This document shows positions 1 to 5,452 of a stretch of 8,334 bases of DNA, in pieces. Origin of the DNA: Candidatus Bathyarchaeota archaeon (lineage in GTDB: Archaea; Thermoproteota; Bathyarchaeia; RBG-16-48-13; GCA-020355125); the NCBI GenBank assembly GCA_030671165.1, contig DAOVAG010000028.1, positions 1-8,334 of the forward strand, in the 5' to 3' direction. Below the pieces are notes generated by a model. That model saw only the letters and a program-made list of their open reading frames with translations. It was not told where the DNA came from and ran no database searches. A program made the translations under genes and the position numbers. The stretch's first letter is position 1, and each line of letters opens with the position of its first letter.

Positions 1-72
1 ATTTTGTATCATACAACAACATTTTAGAAATAAGGATAAATAAAGAATATAATTTATAAAAACGATACATGA

Positions 73-253
73 ACAAAACTCTTTCAAGTTGACCAAATAA
101 TTGTTTTTAAAAGATGCAAAAGACTAATAACATGAAACAGATTATCACGATTAAAAGTACTTTAAAAATTTAAATTAAATGTATATGAATAACAATAAAT
201 TTACTTAGTAATAAAGACAAATCAGTAATTTAAATAACTTGAAAGAGTTTTGT
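73..253. repeat. 18-bp perfect inverted repeat, arms 145 bp apart
   Basis: ACAAAACTCTTTCAAGTT at 73-90 is the exact reverse complement of 236-253. The spacer 91-235 is AT-rich and codes for nothing recognisable. The right arm ends 41 bp before the ATG of the downstream gene, so it falls in its probable promoter or leader. The arms could be terminal repeats of a small non-autonomous element (181 bp overall), paired operators, or the stem of a long-loop RNA. No clear target-site duplication is visible outside the arms, which weakens the transposon reading. Confidence 0.75.
229..236 (+). promoter_or_regulatory. Candidate TATA box for the GGR-family gene
   Basis: TTTAAATA lies about 60 bp before the ATG at 295. 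Archaeal spacing would put transcription start near 260 and leave a leader of about 35 nt that contains the GAGGT ribosome-binding site at 283-287. The surrounding sequence is so AT-rich that such matches are common, and no clear purine-rich BRE precedes it. Confidence 0.3.
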
Positions 254-294
254 ATTAGTTTGACTAAAAAGAGGGAATTATCGAGGTATTAAAT

Positions 295-1455
295 ATGAAA
301 TATGATGTCAGCATCGTTGGTGCGGGACCTGCAGGATTATCTGCAGCAAGAATAATTTCAAAAGAAGGATTCAGAGTAGTAGTTTTTGAGAGAGAAAGGC
401 ATCTTGGCGTTAAACTTTGTGGAGAAGCAGTGAGTAAAAAAACGCTAGATGAGGTTTTTAGTACACTACCGGAAGGTATAACTGTCCAAAAGATTAAGCG
501 AGCCGCAGTTTACGCCCCTAATGGGAATAAAGTGATACTGGAGGAATGGGGCGGCGCGGGTTATGTTTTGAATAAAAAGATGTTTCTTCAATGTCTCGCA
601 GAAAAAGCAGTTGAAGCAGGGACAGACATCTTAATGAATCAAAAAGTAGTAGATTTGAAACGGAAAGACGGTGTAGGTATAGTTAAAACGCGCGGGGGTG
701 AATGGTCATCCAATCTTATTCTAGGAGCCGATGGTTTTACATCAATAGTCTCACAAAAATTCGGATTAGAAAAAAAGAGAAAGAGAGAACTAATTTCATG
801 TCTCCAATATGTTATGGTGAATTGTAACTTAAATAACACACAAACATTAAGATTCTATCTGGGAAGGTCTGTGGCTCCATTAGGATATGTGTGGGTCTTC
901 CCTAAAGGCCATAAAAAAGCAAATGTAGGTATTGGAGTGCGAGGTACTCCAGCTAAACCATATCTTGACAAATTCATCAGAGAACACCCTGATATTTTTT
1001 CTAAAGCACAAATAATTGGAATTGAAGCCGCGCCAGTCACAATCAGTGGATTATTAGATAAAATCGTCGATGATAATGTAATGCTTATCGGTGAAGCTGC
1101 AGGTCAAGTGATACCGTTAACAGGTGGAGGTATACATGCTTCGATGGAAGGAGGGAGAATGGCAGGAGAGACAGCCATTAAAGCTTTAGAAAGAGAGGAT
1201 GTGTCAAAAAATTTACTCGATGGATATGTAAGAAAATACCAAAAATATTGGGGTAAACGTATAAGGGATAGCCTAAAAGCTCTAAGAGTGCTTGAAAAAT
1301 TGGAGGATGAAGAATTCAATAAATTGGCTGAGTTGTTAACACAACAAGATATATTAGATTTAGCCAATGGTGGTAACATAACCCGGGTTGGACGAAAGTT
1401 TATGAAGCACCCGCTATTCAGCTTTAAATTAGCTAAAGCACTATTGACCAGCTAA
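295..1455 (+). CDS. Geranylgeranyl reductase family FAD-dependent oxidoreductase
   Basis: A flavoprotein of the family that saturates the geranylgeranyl chains of archaeal ether lipids (digeranylgeranylglycerophospholipid reductase type). The 386-residue length fits the family. The N-terminus is a Rossmann FAD site, GAGPAG at residues 9-14, with the beta2 acidic end at FERE (31-34). Next come the conserved Cys of KLCGEA (Cys42) and GADG (144-147). The family hallmark YVWVFPK is at 198-204, and the second FAD motif GEAAG (266-270) runs into PLTGGGI (274-280). The second FAD motif has Glu where GDAAG is usual. No signal peptide or membrane span is seen, so it is probably cytosolic or peripheral. 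The ATG is supported by GAGGT at 283-287, seven bases upstream. Archaea often carry several paralogues, so the exact substrate (membrane lipid, menaquinone or other prenyl chain) is not settled. A flippase-like membrane protein follows. Confidence 0.88.
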   Translation: MKYDVSIVGAGPAGLSAARIISKEGFRVVVFERERHLGVKLCGEAVSKKTLDEVFSTLPEGITVQKIKRAAVYAPNGNKVILEEWGGAGYVLNKKMFLQCLAEKAVEAGTDILMNQKVVDLKRKDGVGIVKTRGGEWSSNLILGADGFTSIVSQKFGLEKKRKRELISCLQYVMVNCNLNNTQTLRFYLGRSVAPLGYVWVFPKGHKKANVGIGVRGTPAKPYLDKFIREHPDIFSKAQIIGIEAAPVTISGLLDKIVDDNVMLIGEAAGQVIPLTGGGIHASMEGGRMAGETAIKALEREDVSKNLLDGYVRKYQKYWGKRIRDSLKALRVLEKLEDEEFNKLAELLTQQDILDLANGGNITRVGRKFMKHPLFSFKLAKALLTS

Positions 1456-1467
1456 GATTTTAAACAT

Positions 1468-1495
1468 AATGTGTTTTTTAAGCATGCCACACATT
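1468..1495. repeat. Short hairpin between the GGR and flippase-like genes
   Basis: AATGTGT (1468-1474) pairs perfectly with ACACATT (1489-1495) across a 14-nt loop that itself contains the palindrome GCATGC. A run of six T lies inside the hairpin rather than after it. This could attenuate or end transcription between the two genes, or be chance in AT-rich DNA. Confidence 0.3.
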
Positions 1496-1534
1496 TAGAA
1501 AAAAAGGATTGTCATAGCTAGGAATAAATCGAAT

Positions 1535-2593
1535 GTGAGGAGCATGGTTAGAGATAAAACGAAGTTAACAAGAAAGTATTTCTTAATTTTAGCAACGGGT
1601 CTAGTGGTTTATGTATTTTTTTTGTACTTATTTGTTGATGTGGGGGCCATCATAGCAGCGATTCAACTAGCTAATCCATTGTATTATTCTTTAGCATTCC
1701 TCGCAATTGTGATGAATGTTTTCTTTCACTCTCTCACCTGGTGGCATCTCCTGAGAACGCTTTCGATAAAAGCATCACTGAAAAAAATCTTCTCATTTAT
1801 TTGGATAGGAAATTTTGTTGATATTTTAGTTCCAGCAGAGTCAGTAAGTGGAGAGATTACACGAGCCTACTTAATGAGTCATGATTCAATTGATAACACA
1901 GGAAGGAACACTGCGTCAATTATGAGTCATCGGGTTATCTATACAACAATGAGTTTAATTTGCTTTGTCATAAGCGCAATGTTTTTTACTATGAATTCCG
2001 AGATGACCTCATCTCTCTTTAGTTTAACCATAATAGTGTTAGTTGGAGCCATGGGTACCCTCTCTTTTCTAGCTCTCCTATGTCTTAAAAGAAAATTGGC
2101 ATGGAAAATTATCAATTCTTTGTTAAACTTATTTGATTTTATTTTTAGAAGGCGTTGGAATCTGGCGCAATTTAAGCCAAAGATTAAACAACTATTAGAT
2201 GAATTTTATGAGGGATTAAAAACGCTTAGTAACCATCCTCTGAGTCTGGTTTGGCCGATCATGTTTTCGATTATAGCATGGGCTTTCAAGATGTTGATAA
2301 TATTTCTAGTTTTTATTTCACTGAGTATTAATGTACCTTTCAGTGCTATTGTAGTAGTTTTTTCCATAATCGACACACTCCAAACTATCCCTCTAGGCAT
2401 ACCCGGAGAAGTAGGCTTCATAGACATAACTATGACTGGTCTTTTTACAGCACTTGGGATCCCGCCAGTAATTAGTGCTACTGCAACAATTTTATCGAGA
2501 GTAGTAACTTTATGGTTTAACCTCTTAATTGGCGGTATCTTTGTTCAGTGGATCGGAGTTAAGAACATTAAGGGAACCATATTTAGATCTTAA
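1535..2593 (+). CDS. Flippase-like integral membrane protein (UPF0104 / LPG synthase TM family)
   Basis: A multi-pass membrane protein of about 350 residues resembling the PF03706 family (lysylphosphatidylglycerol synthase membrane region; 'flippase-like domain'). Relatives are linked to lipid or lipid-linked sugar translocation, but the function of archaeal members is mostly unproven. Hydrophobic segments are visible at about residues 14-33, 47-68, 85-100, 133-152, 160-183, 240-262, 268-288 and 318-338. Family-like motifs are P-x-E-S-x-S-G-E-x-x-R-A-Y (100-112) and the C-terminal IPGEVGFIDITM (289-300), which corresponds to the usual PGGLG-x-x-E region with Asp in place of the final Glu. The start is ambiguous. 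GTG at 1535 has AGGA at 1520-1523, 11 bases upstream. ATG at 1544 (three codons in) has GAGGAG almost touching it, which is too close for a normal site. It lies 79 bp after the GGR-family gene, on the same strand, which suggests but does not prove a shared role in membrane lipids. Confidence 0.8.
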   Translation: MRSMVRDKTKLTRKYFLILATGLVVYVFFLYLFVDVGAIIAAIQLANPLYYSLAFLAIVMNVFFHSLTWWHLLRTLSIKASLKKIFSFIWIGNFVDILVPAESVSGEITRAYLMSHDSIDNTGRNTASIMSHRVIYTTMSLICFVISAMFFTMNSEMTSSLFSLTIIVLVGAMGTLSFLALLCLKRKLAWKIINSLLNLFDFIFRRRWNLAQFKPKIKQLLDEFYEGLKTLSNHPLSLVWPIMFSIIAWAFKMLIIFLVFISLSINVPFSAIVVVFSIIDTLQTIPLGIPGEVGFIDITMTGLFTALGIPPVISATATILSRVVTLWFNLLIGGIFVQWIGVKNIKGTIFRS

Positions 2594-2599
2594 AAATAG

Positions 2600-2660
2600 G
2601 AATGAAGGGCTATATCTCTTTGCATTTCTTTTCATTCAGATAACAAATATATTACTTTTT
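2600..2660 (+). terminator. Possible terminator after the flippase-like gene
   Basis: GAATGAA (2600-2606) pairs with TTCATTC (2631-2637) across a 24-nt pyrimidine-rich loop, and a T5 run follows at 2656-2660. It begins 7 bp after the stop codon. The long loop makes it weak; archaeal termination relies mainly on T-runs, and several occur here. The rest of the spacer to 2857 shows nothing further. Confidence 0.3.
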
Positions 2661-2857
2661 ATTAATAAAAGAAAGAAGAAAAATGATAATTAGTTGCATT
2701 TTCTTCGTTGCGAGGAAACATACCGGATATGTCCTACAACGGGCATCAAGAAGACTAAAAATGCTCAAAAAAAACATTACGAGTAATAAAAAATGAATTC
2801 GATATATCTTTAAAGCCGTAGATTTTAGGTAAACGTAAGATCGGGAGATCCAGAATA

Positions 2858-4684
2858 ATGACCAAAGGGGTAATGAAAAGTCAAATAGACAAAACGGTGG
2901 AACGTTATTCTATGCTTTTTACCCTCCCATCATCTACTAACAAGGTTCTCCTACTTCATCTGCTTGTTAATGGCATTGGGGGGGTTACAGCAGTTCTTCT
3001 TCTTAATCGTCGTACTGCTTCATATTTCATAGGATTGTTTTTTGGATTCACTTTCCTCATTATAACTTTAGTTACTGATCTTGTAGTTCAGAAGAATTTA
3101 CTGAAAAACGATCCAGTTTTTAATTTAAGACGCAGTTTCTCTCTATCTCTATTCTCGGCCATACTTTGGTTCATAATCATCGCCCAAGGGGCCATTATGA
3201 GTGTGCTCATAGGAAGTGCAAATCTTTGGTTAAAATTTTATCTTCTCGGTTTCTCTTTTGTATTAATCCTTCGCTTGATTACCTTCTCTACAATATCTTC
3301 AGCGAACAGAAAAAGTCAGATCCTTTCAGCTCTCTTACAACCTATAATGTGCTGTATCCCAATTCTCTTCATGAATGGAATTGTAGGTTATCAATTAGAT
3401 TTATCAAACCTTTTATTTGTATTATTTACGATTCCATTTTCAATTAGTTTAATCTCTGTATTTGTAGCTTCAGTGAATAATGTCGGAAAAAAAATGATTG
3501 GAATAGAAACGCTTGCGCTCCTCAGAGCATTCGTATTTAATTGGGCCGAGGACCTTTATCATCCATTGGAGTCCATCTTAGAACGGTTAGGGCATGAACA
3601 AAATGTTAAAATGTCAATTTTAACCTTCCGAGGGAAAAAGGGATTTAAAGGAATAATGGTAGTGCCTAGTATTCACCCGGGACCATTTAAAAACGTTGGA
3701 AGCAGTGTTCTTCCCCACAAAATCCAAATGACTTTAGAGGATAAATTTCATTGCATCACAGCGGTTCCTCATGGATTATGTGGACACGACCTTGATCTAA
3801 CATCTCAACTTCAAAACAAGAAGGTTATTGATGAAATTCTGAACTCCATGGAGTTTTCTACATTTAGTTCTGAAGCCACTCCGTTTGAAAGAGTAGAAAA
3901 AAATGGAGCACATGCAAGTTGTCAAATATTTGGAAAATGTGCTCTTATTACGTTAACCATGGCACCTCAAACAATGGAAGATTTACCACCACAACTAAGT
4001 ACTACAATCCTCCTTGAAGCAAAAAAACGAGGTCTTTTCTCCACCATCACTATAGATGCGCATAATAGTACTAATGGCTCTTCTAAGACAGATAATTATG
4101 TTGACTCCATTAAGGTAGCTGCAGTAACAGCTATAGATAAAGCATTATGCCACCAGCGTCTCCCTCTTGAGGTGGGAACCTCTAAAATTATTCCGGACAA
4201 TTTTGACGTTAAGAAAGGTTTAGGTCCTGGAGGGATCTGTGTAATTGTTGGAAAGGTTGGCGATCAAAAATCAGCGTATATAATTATTGACGGAAATAAC
4301 ATGGTCTCAGGACTTCGTGAAAGAATTCTAATGAACCTTAAAGGCATCGGCATTGAAGATGGAGAAATTCTAACAACAGACACACATATGGTAACCAGTA
4401 TCGTGTTAACAAAGCGTGGTTACCACCCAGTAGGAGAAGCAATAGATCAAGAAAAGCTGATCAGCTATATTAGAGAAGCAACGTTAACGGCATTGAACAA
4501 CTTGGAACCTGTAAAGGCTTCATGGAAATCGATGAGCATTACAAAAATGAAAATTATTGGAAAGAAACAGCTAGGTAACCTATTCAGTGTGATTGATGAA
4601 GCAATAAAACTTAGTAAAAGGCTGGGTATCTTCCTCATTTCAATTGCAGGAATAATCCTAATAACCTTGCTTTTCTTTGTTTAA
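2858..4684 (+). CDS. DUF2070 family membrane protein, probable membrane-anchored metallohydrolase-like domain
   Basis: A 608-residue protein recognised as the archaeal DUF2070 (PF09843) family, which has no established function. The N-terminal third has about six membrane spans (roughly residues 28-49, 54-77, 93-117, 122-146, 154-178, 183-206). A soluble domain of about 370 residues follows, and a last span at 588-607 ends the protein. The soluble domain carries spaced His/Asp clusters: SIHPGPF (271-277), PHGLCGHDLDL (304-314), DAHN (400-403), DG (478-479), TDTH (507-510) and YHP (522-524). Glycine-rich LGPGGI is at 455-460. This pattern looks like a metal-dependent hydrolase site, but that is inference. 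The ATG is preceded by GGGAG (2843-2847), 10 bases away; another Met lies five residues in. It is 264 bp downstream of the flippase-like gene, so probably has its own promoter. Nearby lipid genes make a lipid or isoprenoid substrate conceivable, not shown. Confidence 0.85.
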   Translation: MTKGVMKSQIDKTVERYSMLFTLPSSTNKVLLLHLLVNGIGGVTAVLLLNRRTASYFIGLFFGFTFLIITLVTDLVVQKNLLKNDPVFNLRRSFSLSLFSAILWFIIIAQGAIMSVLIGSANLWLKFYLLGFSFVLILRLITFSTISSANRKSQILSALLQPIMCCIPILFMNGIVGYQLDLSNLLFVLFTIPFSISLISVFVASVNNVGKKMIGIETLALLRAFVFNWAEDLYHPLESILERLGHEQNVKMSILTFRGKKGFKGIMVVPSIHPGPFKNVGSSVLPHKIQMTLEDKFHCITAVPHGLCGHDLDLTSQLQNKKVIDEILNSMEFSTFSSEATPFERVEKNGAHASCQIFGKCALITLTMAPQTMEDLPPQLSTTILLEAKKRGLFSTITIDAHNSTNGSSKTDNYVDSIKVAAVTAIDKALCHQRLPLEVGTSKIIPDNFDVKKGLGPGGICVIVGKVGDQKSAYIIIDGNNMVSGLRERILMNLKGIGIEDGEILTTDTHMVTSIVLTKRGYHPVGEAIDQEKLISYIREATLTALNNLEPVKASWKSMSITKMKIIGKKQLGNLFSVIDEAIKLSKRLGIFLISIAGIILITLLFFV

Positions 4685-4740
4685 TCATTGAGTTATTTTA
4701 TAAGGTATATGCAGAATCTTTACAAACATCGTACAGAGAA

Positions 4741-4759
4741 GGTCTACATTACGTAGTCC
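4741..4759. repeat. Small hairpin GGTCTAC / GTAGTCC
   Basis: GGTCTAC (4741-4747) and GTAGTCC (4753-4759) form six pairs around one T-T mismatch, with a 5-nt loop. It lies 57 bp after the DUF2070 stop codon. No T-run follows directly, so it is not a convincing terminator; it may be part of a 3' untranslated region or a small RNA, or be chance. Confidence 0.3.
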
Positions 4760-5089
4760 AGACTAGCACTCGTTAAAGGGTTTGAGAGAAATGGATTATC
4801 GTATTATGATTGAAAGGATCAAGATTACTCCTAGAAGAAAGGAGAGATAATAAAAAGAATTGAATTCTCTAATTTAAACGATAATGTTATTGAAAAAAAA
4901 TTCAAAAAGTTTCAAAAAAGATATCTCTAATTTCTCTAAATTATTTTTTATATCAAATGTATTAATTATTTTGTCATTATACACTAATAGATTTTAAGTT
5001 AGAAGACTTATTCAGAGAAAGGATACCGGTTCTATGAAAAAGAGTTATCAAGTTAAGAAGAAAACCCTTTTAGACATGGAAATACCTTC

Positions 5090-5097
5090 AAATAAAT
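5090..5097 (+). promoter_or_regulatory. Candidate TATA box for tRNA-Ser
   Basis: AAATAAAT ends 18 bp before the first tRNA base at 5116. Archaeal spacing from this element predicts transcription start close to the mature 5' end, which favours 5116 over the upstream acceptor-like copy at 5098. It is a weak match in AT-rich sequence. Confidence 0.3.
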
Positions 5098-5118
5098 GCC
5101 GGGAAAAAAATCGTTGCC

Positions 5119-5139
5119 AAGGCATAGATGCCTCAATAG
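5119..5139 (+). other. tRNA-Ser intron 1, acceptor stem position 3/4 (21 nt)
   Basis: The BHB motif can be drawn by hand. The central helix is GUUG (5113-5116) with CAAU (5134-5137). The 5' bulge CCA (5117-5119) is cut after 5118, and the inner helix AGGCA/UGCCU (5120-5124, 5129-5133) carries a UAGA loop. The 3' bulge AGG (5138-5140) is cut after 5139. The outer helix is weak: only C5112-G5141 and a U-G pair. Splicing joins GCC to GGGA and restores a perfect 7-bp acceptor, which independently supports the boundaries. Confidence 0.8.
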
Positions 5140-5167
5140 GGGATGGCAGAATGGTATTGCGCTGGAC

Positions 5168-5186
5168 TTTCCTGATGGAAACAGAT
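5168..5186 (+). other. tRNA-Ser intron 2, anticodon loop position 32/33 (19 nt)
   Basis: The central helix CUGG (5162-5165) pairs with ACAG (5181-5184) with one G-A mismatch. The 5' bulge ACU (5166-5168) is cut after 5167. The inner helix UUCC/GGAA (5169-5172, 5177-5180) has a UGAU loop. The 3' bulge AUU (5185-5187) is cut after 5186. The outer helix UUGCG/CGAAA (5157-5161, 5188-5192) has one G-A mismatch. Removal gives a standard 7-nt loop with anticodon CGA. A one-base shift (33/34) gives the same product, but the bulge geometry favours 32/33. The usual archaeal site 37/38 would give a nonsense anticodon for this tRNA. Confidence 0.82.
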
Positions 5187-5343
5187 TCGAAATCCAGTGG
5201 TTCTTTGAACCTTGGGGGTTCAAATCCTCCTCCCGGCGCTACTTTATATTAACAGTCTTTAGAAGCATAAATACAATGCAAAAAGTATTCTCCCGAAAAG
5301 TTTGAGGAGAGCTACTATATCTCAAAAAATAATTTTATTACGC

Positions 5344-5390
5344 TAATCTTTAGATTAAACACAACTTGTGTAGTATTAAATATGGGTCCC
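5344..5390. promoter_or_regulatory. Cluster of three small dyads upstream of the thiL promoter
   Basis: Three perfect inverted repeats lie close together: TAATCT-TT-AGATTA (5344-5357), ACACAA-C-TTGTGT (5359-5371) and GGG-T-CCC (5384-5390). They end about 12 bp before the BRE/TATA element of thiL, a position where an activator or repressor could bind. The three are unlike each other, so a single regulator is not indicated. The rest of the spacer 5239-5343 shows nothing recognisable, and no TPP riboswitch consensus was seen. Confidence 0.3.
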
Positions 5391-5401
5391 AAGTAAGATG
5401 T

Positions 5402-5417
5402 GGGAAATATAAATAGG
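5402..5417 (+). promoter_or_regulatory. BRE/TATA promoter of thiL
   Basis: GGGAAATATAAATAGG contains a purine-rich BRE followed by TATAAATA (5408-5415), the best archaeal promoter in the window. Usual spacing puts transcription start near 5437-5441. That is downstream of the ATG at 5432, so the protein most likely starts at the ATG at 5453 with a leader of only about 15 nt and no Shine-Dalgarno site. Confidence 0.7.
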
Positions 5418-5452
5418 CGTCTCACATTTTTATGTCCGTAATTTTATTATTT

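Larger units (their letters stand above)
1..294. other. AT-rich non-coding spacer upstream of the GGR-family gene
   Basis: No credible gene is seen on either strand; only trivial reading frames of about 7 to 13 codons start here. The stretch contains a widely spaced perfect inverted repeat (described separately) and a weak TATA-like element. The gene that would flank it on the left is outside the window, so it is unknown whether this is a divergent promoter region or the 3' side of another gene. Confidence 0.6.
4685..5115. other. Non-coding spacer before the tRNA gene
   Basis: No convincing gene is seen in these 431 bases. Possible structure includes a hairpin at 4741-4759 (listed separately). 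TCTCTAATTT occurs at 4866-4875 and again at 4924-4933, with the variant TCTCTAAATT at 4933-4942. A near-tandem 10-mer (TTCAAAAAGT then TTCAAAAAAG) is at 4901-4920, and T-runs near 4945-4950 could end the upstream transcript. A 19-codon frame at 4791-4850 has no family features and only a weak purine tract before it. A frame that starts at 5034 runs through the tRNA and is not a gene. Confidence 0.5.
5116..5238 (+). tRNA. tRNA-Ser (anticodon CGA) with two introns
   Basis: Removing 5119-5139 and 5168-5186 leaves an 83-nt class II tRNA. The acceptor GCC+GGGA (5116-5118, 5140-5143) pairs fully with TCCCGGC (5231-5237). U8 and G9 are 5144-5145. The D stem is GCA/TGC (5146-5148, 5158-5160) with A14, GG and A21 in its loop. 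The anticodon stem CTGGA/TCCAG (5162-5166, 5193-5197) closes loop CTCGAAA, with anticodon CGA at 5188-5190. The long variable arm is GGTTC-TTT-GAACC (5199-5211), and the T arm is GGGGG-TTCAAAT-CCTCC (5214-5230). The long variable arm, G73 (5238) and the CGA anticodon together indicate serine (codon UCG). CCA is not encoded. Both introns have BHB folds, so the archaeal splicing endonuclease should be needed. Exact ends rest on hand folding. Confidence 0.9.

Noticed and set aside
639..2427. Minus-strand frames inside the GGR and flippase-like genes
   Set aside because: They are antisense to genes with clear family motifs and have no homology features of their own.
4791..4850. 19-codon frame with a purine-rich tract before it
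   Set aside because: Too short to judge, no recognisable features, and no strong Shine-Dalgarno at the right distance.
5098..5139. tRNA starting at 5098 with an intron of about 36 nt near position 7
   Set aside because: The acceptor would match, but none of the five possible junctions gave a BHB fold. The start at 5116 with a 21-nt intron gives a regular one.
5116..5238. Reading the tRNA as leucine or as another serine isoacceptor
   Set aside because: The discriminator G and arm sequences fit serine. Only removal of one 19-nt insert yields a 7-nt loop, and its anticodon is CGA; TGA would need two inserts in the loop.
5034..5305. Two overlapping + strand frames across the tRNA
   Set aside because: They translate the tRNA-Ser exons and introns in two frames, have no family likeness, and are fully explained by the tRNA gene.
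5239..5431. TPP riboswitch upstream of thiL
   Set aside because: The expected CUGAGA-type core was not found, and the promoter lies downstream of this stretch, so it would not be in the thiL leader.
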